Source: Streptomyces djakartensis (GTDB taxonomy: Bacteria; Actinomycetota; Actinomycetes; Streptomycetales; Streptomycetaceae). Taken from it: a stretch of DNA of 64,000 bases. Position numbers and translations under genes: made by a program. The stretch covers positions 310,001 through 374,000 of the forward strand of contig NZ_BMWE01000001.1 in NCBI RefSeq assembly GCF_014651075.1, in the 5' to 3' direction. Shown in pieces: positions 8,291 to 16,438 of this stretch (positions are counted from its first letter, which is position 1; the number at the start of each line of letters is the position of its first letter). The notes below the pieces were generated by a model. That model searched no databases, had not been told where the DNA came from, and was given only the letters and a program-made list of their open reading frames with translations.

Positions 8291-8773
8291 ATGTCCACGA
8301 CTGACAAGACCGCCGCCGGCGTCGGCCCCGTCGAGGGCGGCGCCGTCTACACCGTAGACAACCCGGCGCCCTTCATCGAGGCCCCGCGCAAGCGCACCAA
8401 GAAGACCCCGAAGACCACCCGGGGCAACTTCGAGCTCGCGGCCTGGCTGTTCATGCGCCTGTCCGGCATCGTGCTGGTCGTCCTGGTCCTGGGCCACCTG
8501 CTCATCCAGCTGGTGCTGGACGGCGGCGTGTCCAAGATCGGCTTCGCCTTCGTGGCCGGCCGCTGGGCATCCCCGTTCTGGCAGGTCTGGGACCTGCTGA
8601 TGCTGTGGCTCGCGATGCTGCACGGCGCCAACGGCCTGCGCACGGTCATCAACGACTACGCGGAGCGCGCGAACACCCGGCTGTGGCTGAAGGCTCTGCT
8701 CTACACCGCCACGGTGTTCACCATCCTGCTGGGCACGCTGGTGATCTTCACCTTCGACCCGAACATCCGCTAG
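8291..8773 (+). CDS. sdhD: Succinate dehydrogenase hydrophobic membrane anchor
   Basis: 160 residues, second membrane anchor of complex II. A hydrophilic N-terminus of about 45 residues, rich in Lys/Arg/Thr, is followed by three helices (about 50-77, 95-118, 135-157). [13 protein letters not shown] and [17 protein letters not shown] contain the histidines expected for heme b and quinone-site contacts. It follows sdhC by 5 bp and precedes sdhA by 19 bp, so it is co-translated in the operon. Confidence 0.95.
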   Translation: MSTTDKTAAGVGPVEGGAVYTVDNPAPFIEAPRKRTKKTPKTTRGNFELAAWLFMRLSGIVLVVLVLGHLLIQLVLDGGVSKIGFAFVAGRWASPFWQVWDLLMLWLAMLHGANGLRTVINDYAERANTRLWLKALLYTATVFTILLGTLVIFTFDPNIR

Positions 8774-8792
8774 GCACGGGGCTGCGAGAATC

Positions 8793-10547
8793 ATGAAGAT
8801 CCACAAGTACGACACCGTCATCGTCGGCGCCGGTGGCGCCGGTATGCGCGCCGCCATCGAGTCGACGAAGCGCAGCCGCACCGCCGTGCTCACCAAGCTC
8901 TACCCCACCCGCTCCCACACGGGCGCCGCGCAGGGCGGCATGGCCGCCGCGCTGGCCAACGTGGAGGAGGACAACTGGGAATGGCACACCTTCGACACGG
9001 TCAAGGGCGGTGACTACCTGGTCGACCAGGACGCCGCCGAGATCCTCGCGAAGGAGGCCATCGACTCGGTCCTCGACCTGGAGAAGATGGGCCTGCCGTT
9101 CAACCGCACCCCGAACGGCACCATCGACCAGCGCCGCTTCGGCGGTCACAGCCGCAACCACGGCGAGGCCCCGGTCCGCCGCTCCTGCTACGCGGCCGAC
9201 CGCACCGGCCACATGATCCTCCAGACGCTGTACCAGAACTGCGTCAAGGAGGGCGTGGAGTTCTACAACGAGTTCTACGTCCTCGACCAGCTGATCACCG
9301 AGGTCGACGGCGTCAAGAAGTCCGCCGGTGTGGTGGCGTACGAGCTGGCCACCGGTGAGATCCACGTCTTCCAGGCGAAGTCCGTGATCTACGCCTCCGG
9401 CGGCTGCGGCAAGTTCTTCAAGGTGACGTCCAACGCGCACACCCTGACCGGTGACGGCCAGGCGGCGGTCTACCGCCGCGGTCTGCCGCTGGAGGACATG
9501 GAGTTCTTCCAGTTCCACCCGACCGGCATCTGGCGCATGGGCATCCTGCTGACGGAGGGCGCCCGCGGTGAGGGCGGCATCCTCCGCAACAAGGACGGCG
9601 AGCGCTTCATGGAGAAGTACGCGCCGGTCATGAAGGACCTCGCGTCCCGGGACGTCGTGTCCCGCTCGATCTACACGGAGATCCGTGAGGGCCGCGGCTG
9701 CGGCCCCGAGGGCGACCACGTCTACCTCGACCTCACGCACCTCCCGCCGGAGCAGCTGGACGCCAAGCTGCCCGACATCACCGAGTTCGCCCGCACCTAC
9801 CTCGGCATCGAGCCCTACACGGACCCGATCCCGATCCAGCCCACCGCGCACTACGCGATGGGCGGCATCCCGACCAACGTCGAGGGTGAGGTCCTGGCGG
9901 ACAACACCACGGTCGTCCCCGGCCTGTACGCGGCCGGCGAGGTCGCCTGCGTGTCCGTGCACGGCGCGAACCGGCTCGGCACGAACTCCCTGCTGGACAT
10001 CAACGTGTTCGGCAAGCGCGCCGGCATCGCGGCCGCGGAGTACGCGCAGAAGGCGGAGTTCGTCGAGCTGCCGGAGAACCCCGCGGAGCTCGTGATCGAG
10101 CAGGTGGAGAGGCTGCGCAACTCCACCGGCACCGAGCGCGTGACGGTGCTGCGTCGCGAGCTGCAGGAGACCATGGACGCCAACGTCATGGTGTTCCGCA
10201 CCGAGCAGACGATCAAGACGGCGGTCGAGAAGATCGCGGAGCTGCGCGAGCGCTACAAGAACGTCTCGATCCAGGACAAGGGCAAGCGGTTCAACACGGA
10301 CCTGCTGGAGGCCATCGAGCTGGGCAACCTGCTGGACCTCGCCGAGGTCATGGCGGTCTCCGCGCTCGCCCGCAAGGAGTCCCGCGGCGGTCACTACCGC
10401 GAGGACTACCCGAACCGCGACGACGTCAACTTCATGCGGCACACCATGGCGTACCGCGAGGTCGGCGCCGACGGCACCGAAACCGTCCGTCTCGACTACA
10501 AGCCGGTCGTCCAGACCCGCTACCAGCCGATGGAGCGTAAGTACTGA
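8793..10547 (+). CDS. sdhA: Succinate dehydrogenase flavoprotein subunit
   Basis: 584 residues, the FAD-carrying catalytic subunit that oxidises succinate to fumarate on the cytoplasmic face. The dinucleotide fold is at the N-terminus ([17 protein letters not shown], about 6-22). [12 protein letters not shown], near residue 45, contains the histidine that carries FAD covalently in the family. The capping and active-site parts include [15 protein letters not shown] and [24 protein letters not shown] is the C-terminal FAD-binding signature. Length is typical. Its stop TGA overlaps the sdhB ATG by one base. Confidence 0.98.
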   Translation: MKIHKYDTVIVGAGGAGMRAAIESTKRSRTAVLTKLYPTRSHTGAAQGGMAAALANVEEDNWEWHTFDTVKGGDYLVDQDAAEILAKEAIDSVLDLEKMGLPFNRTPNGTIDQRRFGGHSRNHGEAPVRRSCYAADRTGHMILQTLYQNCVKEGVEFYNEFYVLDQLITEVDGVKKSAGVVAYELATGEIHVFQAKSVIYASGGCGKFFKVTSNAHTLTGDGQAAVYRRGLPLEDMEFFQFHPTGIWRMGILLTEGARGEGGILRNKDGERFMEKYAPVMKDLASRDVVSRSIYTEIREGRGCGPEGDHVYLDLTHLPPEQLDAKLPDITEFARTYLGIEPYTDPIPIQPTAHYAMGGIPTNVEGEVLADNTTVVPGLYAAGEVACVSVHGANRLGTNSLLDINVFGKRAGIAAAEYAQKAEFVELPENPAELVIEQVERLRNSTGTERVTVLRRELQETMDANVMVFRTEQTIKTAVEKIAELRERYKNVSIQDKGKRFNTDLLEAIELGNLLDLAEVMAVSALARKESRGGHYREDYPNRDDVNFMRHTMAYREVGADGTETVRLDYKPVVQTRYQPMERKY

Positions 10548-11326
10548 TGGCTACCCCCGTTCTGGACAAGGGAGACGCGGCCGGCAAGCCCGAGGCCGGT
10601 TTCGCCGACTCCCCCTACATCACGGTCACCTTCCGCATCCGCCGCTTCAACCCCGAGGTCGCGGCGGAGGCGGTGTGGGAAGACTTCCAGGTGGAGATCG
10701 ACCCCAAGGAGCGTGTCCTCGACGCCCTCCACAAGATCAAGTGGGAGCTCGACGGCACGCTGACGTTCCGCCGCTCCTGCGCGCACGGCATCTGCGGCTC
10801 CGACGCCATGCGGATCAACGGCAAGAACCGTCTCGCCTGCAAGACCCTGATCAAGGACATCAACCCCGAGAAGCCGATCACGGTCGAGGCCATAAAGGGC
10901 CTCACGGTCCTGAAGGACCTCGTGGTCGACATGGAGCCGTTCTTCCAGGCGTACCGGGACGTCATGCCCTTCCTCATCACGAAGGACACGAACGAGCCCA
11001 CGCGTGAGCGGCTGCAGTCCGCCGAGGACCGCGAGCGCTTCGACGACACCACGAAGTGCATCCTCTGCGCGGCCTGCACCACGTCCTGCCCGGTCTTCTG
11101 GAACGACGGCCAGTACTTCGGCCCGGCCGCCATCGTCAACGCGCACCGCTTCATCTTCGACTCGCGTGACGAGGCGGGCGAGCAGCGCCTGGAGATCCTC
11201 AACGACCGCGACGGCGTGTGGCGCTGCCGCACGACCTTCAACTGCACGGACGCCTGCCCGCGCGGTATCGAGGTCACGAAGGCGATCGCCGAGGTGAAGC
11301 GGGCGCTGATCACGCGCCGGTACTGA
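10547..11326 (+). CDS. sdhB: Succinate dehydrogenase iron-sulfur subunit
   Basis: 259 residues, the electron wire of complex II. The N-terminal ferredoxin-like domain binds [2Fe-2S] through the cysteines of RRSCAHGICGSDAM and NRLAC (about 74-103). The C-terminal domain holds the cysteines for the [4Fe-4S] and [3Fe-4S] clusters in CILCAACTTSCP and CRTTFNCTDACPRG. The N-terminus carries about 20 extra residues before the ITVTFRIRRF start of the fold. It is the last gene of the operon and is followed by a strong hairpin terminator. Confidence 0.98.
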   Translation: MATPVLDKGDAAGKPEAGFADSPYITVTFRIRRFNPEVAAEAVWEDFQVEIDPKERVLDALHKIKWELDGTLTFRRSCAHGICGSDAMRINGKNRLACKTLIKDINPEKPITVEAIKGLTVLKDLVVDMEPFFQAYRDVMPFLITKDTNEPTRERLQSAEDRERFDDTTKCILCAACTTSCPVFWNDGQYFGPAAIVNAHRFIFDSRDEAGEQRLEILNDRDGVWRCRTTFNCTDACPRGIEVTKAIAEVKRALITRRY

Positions 11327-11344
11327 GCTTCGCCGCTTGCTCAT

Positions 11345-11377
11345 GAGGGCCCCGTTTCCGCTGGTGACGGGGCCCTC
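11345..11377 (+). terminator. sdh operon terminator
   Basis: GAGGGCCCCGT (11345-11355) and ACGGGGCCCTC (11367-11377) form a perfect 11-bp stem with an 11-nt loop, 18 bp after the sdhB stop codon. Confidence 0.85.
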
Positions 11378-11477
11378 TGGCATATGCCACACCTTCGGGT
11401 GAAGCGGCTGCGAAGGACGCCCTGGCACCCTCCGACCTACGATGATGCTCTCGACACCAGCCCCCAGGAGGCACCTG

Positions 11478-12098
11478 ATGTCCGCAGCTTCCGTCGAGCA
11501 GCCCTTCCACGACGAAGAGCCGGTCACCCTGACGACCATCGCCGACGAGATCATGGAGCGCCATCCGGGCTACCGCGTCGAGATCATCGGAGGCCATCTC
11601 CTCGTGACCCCGTCCCCTGACGGCGCCCATGCTCGCGCGCTGACCAAGCTCATGCGTCCCTTCATGGCAGCCGACCTGGATGGAGGCGAAACCGAGGTCC
11701 TTCAGGGCGTCGGTCTTTGGCTGCCCATGGAGCCGGAGGACTACGCCATCCCTGATCTTGCGATCGTGGACGCCGATTTCGAGGACCATCACGTCGAGAA
11801 CAACGCCTACGACGCGGTCTGCTTCCGCTTGGTGCTGGAGGTCACCTCCAGCAATTGGAAGAACGACCTGAAGACGAAGGTGGCCGCCTACGCCGAGGCG
11901 AAAGTTCCGGTCTACGTCATCGTGGACCGCAAGCACCAACGTCTCCACGTCCTGACCGACCCGGCGGGAAGCACCTACGAGAACCACCGCCCGCACGCCC
12001 CCGGCGAGCTCGTCACCCTCCCCGACTCCATCGGCGCCAAAGTGACCCTCGACGTGGCCGAGATCCTCAAGGCCGGCCAGCCGAAAGCGGCCGACTGA
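11478..12098 (+). CDS. Uma2 family (DUF820) PD-(D/E)XK-fold protein
   Basis: 206 residues of the Uma2 family, which has a restriction-endonuclease-like fold, is greatly expanded in Streptomyces, and has no settled role. Visible family features are HPGYRVEIIGGHLLVTPSPDGAHA (about residues 26-49), IPDLAIVDADF (the acidic core), LVLEVTSSNWKNDLKTKVAAYAEAKVPVYVIVD with the catalytic-type E-x-S...K, and a C-terminal strand-rich segment. ATG at 11478 is chosen because AGGAGG at 11466-11471 is ideally spaced; a start at 11442 would lack this. It stands alone after the sdh terminator. Confidence 0.9.
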   Translation: MSAASVEQPFHDEEPVTLTTIADEIMERHPGYRVEIIGGHLLVTPSPDGAHARALTKLMRPFMAADLDGGETEVLQGVGLWLPMEPEDYAIPDLAIVDADFEDHHVENNAYDAVCFRLVLEVTSSNWKNDLKTKVAAYAEAKVPVYVIVDRKHQRLHVLTDPAGSTYENHRPHAPGELVTLPDSIGAKVTLDVAEILKAGQPKAAD

Positions 12099-12239
12099 TC
12101 AGCAAGGCCGGCGCACCGAGCGAGCGGTGAGTGTCCGCTCAGTCTCAGCGGCACGCGGTAAGGCCGGCGTGTCGCTGAGACGCAAACGACTGTTGTGGTT
12201 GCCGATCAGATCAGCCAACGGCGTCCCGCTGGAAACGGG

Positions 12240-12659
12240 AGTGAACGTGGCCGCGACCGGCTCACGGAGGATCCACGTCATGGTGTGCGGTTGGGACGTG
12301 TAGGTCGATGTGCCGCTGCCCGCAACCGTCTTGCTGTAGCCGTACGTGCAGGTGACGTTTCTCGCCGCGTCCGCAGGGTCGTGTTCCGTAAGCTTGGCCG
12401 GTTGCCGAGCCAGTCGAAGGTGAACGAATGGTGGTAGGCCGTCGTGCCCGTGGCCACCGTGTCGCGGGCCGGGGCCGCCGCCGCGAGGGTCGAAGCGAGG
12501 GGTCGTCGGGGGCGGTGGCGTCCGCTGCCGCGTCGGGTGCGTCGGCTACCGGGCCCGAGGACAAGGCGTAGGTGGTCCGGGGCCCCTGGTGGTGCCGTTG
12601 GCCGACTTGCAGCCGGTGCCGCCGCCGGTCGGTTCGATCTTCGACGTCCAGGCGTGGGC
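12240..12659 (-). pseudogene. Decayed RHS/YD-repeat protein fragment
   Basis: Read on the minus strand, pieces of a Streptomyces-style RHS repeat appear in successive frames: AHAWTSKIEPTGGGTGC (from 12659), then TTAYHHSFTFDWLGNRPSL, then a shift into TEHDPADAARNVTCTYGYSK, then SQPHTMTWILREP. The order matches the usual RHS unit in which a SFTFDxLGNR segment is followed by a TEHDPxD segment. At least two frame changes are needed and neither end has a start or proper terminus, so this is a remnant. It fills most of a 751-bp gap with no intact gene. Confidence 0.6.
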
Positions 12660-12779
12660 CGGCTCGGGTGACGTCGTCGAGACATGAGGGCCGGGACCGC
12701 CGTCTTCGGCAGACGGTCCCGGCCCTCTCTCGTGTCCCGGGCTGTCCGAGGCCCTGCCCACACACATCGACCCAGCTTG

Positions 12780-12807
12780 TTGAACACGTTCAAAAATAGG
12801 ATAGAGT
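12780..12807 (+). promoter_or_regulatory. Promoter overlapped by operator O1 of the TetR operon
   Basis: TTGAAC (12780-12785), 16-bp spacer, TAGAGT (12802-12807, fits TAGRRT). The -35 is the left arm of the inverted repeat TTGAACACGTTCAA (12780-12793), so a repressor bound there would block polymerase. Confidence 0.7.
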
Positions 12808-12822
12808 CATCCACGACAGCGG

Positions 12823-12836
12823 TTGAACGTGTTCAA
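12823..12836 (+). promoter_or_regulatory. Operator O2, second copy of the inverted repeat
   Basis: TTGAACGTGTTCAA has the same 6-bp arms as O1 with the central AC replaced by GT. Its centre is 43 bp from that of O1, about four helical turns, and it lies just before the start codon at 12850. Confidence 0.7.
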
Positions 12837-12849
12837 GAAGGGTGGGGCA

Positions 12850-13257
12850 ATGGACCGCACGGTCGTCGCCTACGTCATCTACCTGCTGGTCAGCATCGGG
12901 CTGACCGTCTGGGTGGCTCGCACGCTGAGCCGTAACGGGAGGGTCTTCCTCGCCGACGTGCTGCACGGCAACGAGAAGCTCGCCGATGCCGTCAACCACC
13001 TCCTCGTGGTCGGCTTCTACCTCGTCAACCTCGGGTTCGTCGCGCTGTACCTGAGCGGCGACGAGACCATCACCACCGCCCGTGGCGTCTTCGAGGCGCT
13101 GTCGACGAAGCTCGGCGTCGTGCTGCTGGTGCTGGGTGTGATGCACCTGGGCAACGTCTACGTGCTCAACCGGATCCGGCGGCGGGGTGCGATGGAGCGG
13201 GAGCAGACGCCGCCGGTGCCGCCGCAGGGCTGGGTGGCCCCGCAGGCCAAGGCCTGA
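12850..13257 (+). CDS. Small three-helix membrane protein under TetR control
   Basis: 135 residues with three clear membrane helices at about 4-24, 48-70 and 84-106 and a hydrophilic Pro/Gln-rich tail. Nothing catalytic is visible and I do not recognise a named family. ATG 12850 is preferred to an in-frame ATG at 12823 because the earlier one lies inside operator O2. It is the first gene of a three-gene operon with a DCC-family thiol protein (12-bp gap) and a TetR regulator, so it probably shares a redox or membrane-stress role with them; that is inference from context. Confidence 0.8.
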   Translation: MDRTVVAYVIYLLVSIGLTVWVARTLSRNGRVFLADVLHGNEKLADAVNHLLVVGFYLVNLGFVALYLSGDETITTARGVFEALSTKLGVVLLVLGVMHLGNVYVLNRIRRRGAMEREQTPPVPPQGWVAPQAKA

Positions 13258-13269
13258 GCGGAGAGCGGC

Positions 13270-13734
13270 ATGGACGCCACCGCACCGGTCCGCCGGCTCA
13301 CCGTCCTGTACGACGCCGAGTGCTCCCTGTGCGCGTTCCTGCGCGACTGGCTCCGGCGGCAGCCCCAGCTGGTGCCGCTGGAGCCGGTCCCGGCCGGCTC
13401 CGAGGAGGCCCGGCGGCGGTTCCCCGGCCTCGACCACGGCACCACCCTCGAGGAGATCACCGTCGTCGGCGACGCCGGGCAGGTCTACCGGGGGCCCGCC
13501 GCGTGGGTCGTCACCCTGTGGGCGCTGCGGGAGTACCGGCCGCTCGCCCACCGGCTCAGCACGCCGTCCGGGGCCTGGCTCGCGAGAGGCGCGGTGCTCA
13601 CCGCCGCCAAGTGGCGCGGGGCGCAGTGGGGCGGCCGGGGGTACCGGCGCGCGGACGGGTGGACGTACGACCCGGACGGCGGCTGGAGCCACACCGCGCC
13701 CGGCTGCGCCGACGGCACCTGCGCCCCCCGGTGA
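13270..13734 (+). CDS. DCC family (DUF393) thiol-disulfide oxidoreductase-like protein
   Basis: 154 residues. The N-terminus LTVLYDAECSLCAFLRDWL (about 10-28) carries the DxxCxxC signature that names the DCC family, a thioredoxin-like group with a CxxC redox pair. WVVTLWALREYRPLAHRL and the C-terminal Trp/Gly-rich part match the usual family layout. A further CADGTC cysteine pair near the C-terminus is unusual. It sits 12 bp after the membrane protein gene and 32 bp before the TetR gene. The substrate is unknown. Confidence 0.85.
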   Translation: MDATAPVRRLTVLYDAECSLCAFLRDWLRRQPQLVPLEPVPAGSEEARRRFPGLDHGTTLEEITVVGDAGQVYRGPAAWVVTLWALREYRPLAHRLSTPSGAWLARGAVLTAAKWRGAQWGGRGYRRADGWTYDPDGGWSHTAPGCADGTCAPR

Positions 13735-13752
13735 CCGCGCCGGTACCGGCGA

Positions 13753-13758
13753 TAGGCT
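13753..13758 (+). promoter_or_regulatory. -10 box giving a possibly leaderless tetR message
   Basis: TAGGCT ends 8 nt before the GTG start at 13767, the spacing expected for a transcript beginning at the start codon. It would give the regulator an internal promoter in addition to read-through from 12780. Confidence 0.4.
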
Positions 13759-13766
13759 CTCTTCCC

Positions 13767-14510
13767 GTGTGCGCGAAGAACGACGGCCCCGGTGACGGCG
13801 CCGCCCCCAGCAAGTCCGAGCAGACCCGCGCCCTGATCCTGGAGACGGCCATGCGGCTGTTCCAGGAGCGCGGGTACGACAAGACGACGATGCGGGCCAT
13901 CGCCAAGGAGGCCGGGGTCTCCGTCGGCAACGCGTACTACTACTTCGCGGGCAAGGAGCACCTGATCCAGGGCTTCTACGACCGGATCGCCACCGAGCAC
14001 CAGGTGGCGGTGCGGGAGGTCCTGGCGCGGGAGACCGACCTGGAGGCGCGGCTCGCGGGTGTGCTGCGGGCCTGGCTGGACATCGCCAGGCCGTACCACG
14101 AGTTCGCGGTGCAGTTCTTCAAGAACGCCGCCGACCCGGACAGCCCGCTCAGCCCCTTCTCGCCCGAGTCGGAGCACGCGCGCGAGGAGGCCATCAGCAT
14201 CCACCGGGAGGTGCTGGCCGGGGCGACGAAGACGAAGGTTCCGGAGGAACTGCGGGATGTCCTGCCCGAGTTGATGTGGCTGTCGCAGATGGGACTCGTC
14301 CTGTACTGGGTCTTCGACCGGACCGAGGGCCGGGAGCGCAGTTACCGGCTCGCCGAGCGCGGGGCCCGGCTCACCGCACGGGGCGTCGCCCTGGCCCGCT
14401 TCCGGGTGCTGCGGCCGCTCGTGCGGGAGGTGCACGAGCTGTTCACGGACTTCCTGCCGGGCATGACGAAGGCGGTCCCGGACCCGTCAGCGCGCGGCAC
14501 CGGCTCCTAG
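13767..14510 (+). CDS. TetR/AcrR family transcriptional regulator
   Basis: 247 residues. The N-terminal helix-turn-helix is complete: TRALILETAMRLFQERGYDKTTMRAIAKEAGVSVGNAYYYFAGKEHLI at about residues 18-65, cited here as the span from TRALILE to KEHLI. The all-helical ligand domain follows. The GTG start gives a short hydrophilic leader before the HTH. As the last gene of the operon it is the natural candidate to bind the paired TTGAAC-N2-GTTCAA operators upstream and so regulate itself; this is inferred from position and site symmetry. The ligand is unknown. Confidence 0.92.
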   Translation: MCAKNDGPGDGAAPSKSEQTRALILETAMRLFQERGYDKTTMRAIAKEAGVSVGNAYYYFAGKEHLIQGFYDRIATEHQVAVREVLARETDLEARLAGVLRAWLDIARPYHEFAVQFFKNAADPDSPLSPFSPESEHAREEAISIHREVLAGATKTKVPEELRDVLPELMWLSQMGLVLYWVFDRTEGRERSYRLAERGARLTARGVALARFRVLRPLVREVHELFTDFLPGMTKAVPDPSARGTGS

Positions 14511-14551
14511 ACCTCAGATCCGGAGGTCCGTTTTCACAGCGTTCTCACAGG

Positions 14552-16084
14552 TCAGGCCTGCTTCGACGCCAGCTCGATCAGTGTGATGTCCGACGGTGCG
14601 CCCACCCGGGTGGGCGGGCCCCAGGCGCCCGCGCCTCGGGAGACGTAGAGCTGGGTGTCGCCGTAGCGCTCCAGGCCCGCGAGGGTCGGGTTGGCGCCGG
14701 CGGCGATGAGGTTGCCGGGCCAGAGCTGGCCGCCGTGGGTGTGGCCGGAGAGCTGGAGATCGACGCCGTGCTCGACGGCGTCGTGGATCTGGACGGGCTG
14801 GTGGGCGAGCAGGACGCAGGCGCGTGCGGTGTCGCGGTCGCCGAGGGCCCGTGCGAAGTCGGGGCCCTGGCCCTCCTCCTCGCCCGCCACGTCGTTGACT
14901 CCGGCCAGGTCGAAGTACGGCATCTCCCTGCGGGCGTTTTCCAGCGGGTCGAGACCCAGGCGCCGGACCTCCTCGACCCACTGTTCGGCGCCGGAGAAGT
15001 ACTCGTGGTTCCCGGTGACGAAGTACGAGCCGTGACGGGCCCTCAGCCGGGCCAGGGGCGCCGCGGCGGGGCCCAGGTCCTTCACGCTGCCGTCGACCAG
15101 GTCGCCGACCACCGCGATCAGGTCGGGCTGGGTCGAGTTGATCGTGTCGACGACCTTCTGGGCGAAGCCGCGGCCGAGGACCGGGCCGAGGTGGATGTCG
15201 CTGACCACGGCGATGCGGTAGCCGTGCGCGGCACGCGGCAGCTTCGCCAGCGGCACGGTGACGCGCTTGACCCCGGGCCCCCTCAGCACGCCGTAGGTGC
15301 CGTACCCCACGGTCCCGGCGGCGGCGGCTGCGGCTGCCCCGGCGACGACGCGGGACACGAAGAGACGCCGGGACGGACCGGGTGCGGTGGTGTTGTTCGT
15401 GCCGGTCGCGGTGGTGAGTGACTGCGGGGAAGCCCCGGGGGCGCGGGGCGTGAGCTCCGCCCGCGGGTCGGGGGCGGCATGATCGGCGGCCTTCGCGGAA
15501 GGATCCGCGGCCTTCGCGGAAAGTTCGGCGGCCGTGGCGGAAGTGGTCGCTCCGCCGCCGTGGGCGGTCTGGGCGGTGGCGGCCGCTGGGGCGGGCGCCG
15601 CGCCGGGCGCGCCGGACCGGTCCGCCCGCGGCGCGGAGGTCGCCGGTCCGCCGTGCGCGGCGGGAGTGCCGGTGCCGGGCCCGGCGTCGGCTGCCGCCCC
15701 GGATTCCGCCGGTGCGCCGGGCTTCACCGCCGTCCCCGGCCCCGTTACGGCGCTCGCGCTCGCCCGCCGTGCCAGGAACCGCCGCAGCAGTGGCCGTACG
15801 GCCTCCCCCGCCACCACGCCCAGCAGCAGGTAGACCGACAGGGCCAGCCACAGGAAGCCCGGCCAGGCGAGGGTCCGCTGGAGCCAGAAGGGGGCGCCGG
15901 TGCGTTCGGCGACCAGGGCGGCGATCGCGAGGGCCCAGCCGCCGGCGATGAGGGCGGCGCCCGCGCGACGGGCGAGCCCGGGGCCGCGGGTCGTGTCGCG
16001 GAACAGGCGTCGCCACACGTACCAGTTGGCCGTCACGAGGACGGCCAGGACCACAGTCGCGACGAGCACGAAGGCGATGATCAC
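14552..16084 (-). CDS. Membrane-anchored metallophosphoesterase
   Basis: 510 residues. Four hydrophobic helices occupy about the first 130 residues, followed by a roughly 120-residue Ala/Gly/Pro linker with short repeats (AKAADPSAKAAD), a further hydrophobic segment with an arginine pair (SRRLFVSRVVAG), and the calcineurin-like phosphoesterase domain (about 265-505). All metal-binding motifs are present: VVSDIHLG (DxH), VVGDLVDG (GDxxD), VTGNHEYF (GNHE), LLAHQP and LSGHTHGGQLWP (GHxH). It probably hydrolyses a phosphoester at the outer face of the membrane; the substrate is unknown. GTG at 16084 follows GGGAG and places the first helix at the N-terminus. It points away from the SCO4848-family gene's start by a 23-bp gap, in the same direction. 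Confidence 0.9.
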   Translation of the reverse strand: MIIAFVLVATVVLAVLVTANWYVWRRLFRDTTRGPGLARRAGAALIAGGWALAIAALVAERTGAPFWLQRTLAWPGFLWLALSVYLLLGVVAGEAVRPLLRRFLARRASASAVTGPGTAVKPGAPAESGAAADAGPGTGTPAAHGGPATSAPRADRSGAPGAAPAPAAATAQTAHGGGATTSATAAELSAKAADPSAKAADHAAPDPRAELTPRAPGASPQSLTTATGTNNTTAPGPSRRLFVSRVVAGAAAAAAAGTVGYGTYGVLRGPGVKRVTVPLAKLPRAAHGYRIAVVSDIHLGPVLGRGFAQKVVDTINSTQPDLIAVVGDLVDGSVKDLGPAAAPLARLRARHGSYFVTGNHEYFSGAEQWVEEVRRLGLDPLENARREMPYFDLAGVNDVAGEEEGQGPDFARALGDRDTARACVLLAHQPVQIHDAVEHGVDLQLSGHTHGGQLWPGNLIAAGANPTLAGLERYGDTQLYVSRGAGAWGPPTRVGAPSDITLIELASKQA

Positions 16085-16107
16085 GGTGTGGTGTCTCCCG
16101 ACTGCCG

Positions 16108-16347
16108 TTATGACGTCCGGCGCAGTGCGCGCAGACCACGCAACCCGATGGCCCCGATGGCCGTCCCCAATACGAAGGAGACGACCGCGAGCAGCAGGTG
16201 CACCCAGAAGTACGCCGTGGGATGACCATCGTCGAAGGCGAGCCCGCTGCCGTCCTTGACGAGGTTCTTGACGAAAGTGATCCAGATGACCCAGCTCCAC
16301 ACCCCGAAGGCGAGCAGGAACCAGGAGACGGGACGGCTGAGCTTCAT
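16108..16347 (-). CDS. SCO4848 family small membrane protein
   Basis: 79 residues with two membrane helices (about 5-28 and 44-68) joined by a loop containing DGSGLAFDDGHPTAYFW. Length, sequence and position beside a D-alanyl-D-alanine carboxypeptidase match the small membrane protein family that I know from S. coelicolor as SCO4848. Function is unknown. A GATACT element lies 6 nt before the ATG, so the message may be leaderless. It is divergent from the carboxypeptidase across 91 bp. Confidence 0.85.
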   Translation of the reverse strand: MKLSRPVSWFLLAFGVWSWVIWITFVKNLVKDGSGLAFDDGHPTAYFWVHLLLAVVSFVLGTAIGAIGLRGLRALRRTS

Positions 16348-16438
16348 GCACCCAGTATCGCCACCGCGTGTCCGGTTCCGTTCCCGGGGTGGGGGCGGAG
16401 GCGGGACTTCCCCCCGGACGGCATGTACGTTTCCGACC

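Noticed and set aside
8748..10442. A 564-codon open frame antisense to sdhA
   Set aside because: It mirrors sdhA in a high-GC genome where antisense frames stay open by third-position bias. Its translation is Val/Arg/Asp/Leu-rich low complexity with no fold or ribosome site.
12278..12814. A single open frame across the RHS debris
   Set aside because: Its recognisable RHS part continues in other frames, and the rest is Arg/Pro-rich; it is treated as part of a pseudogene.
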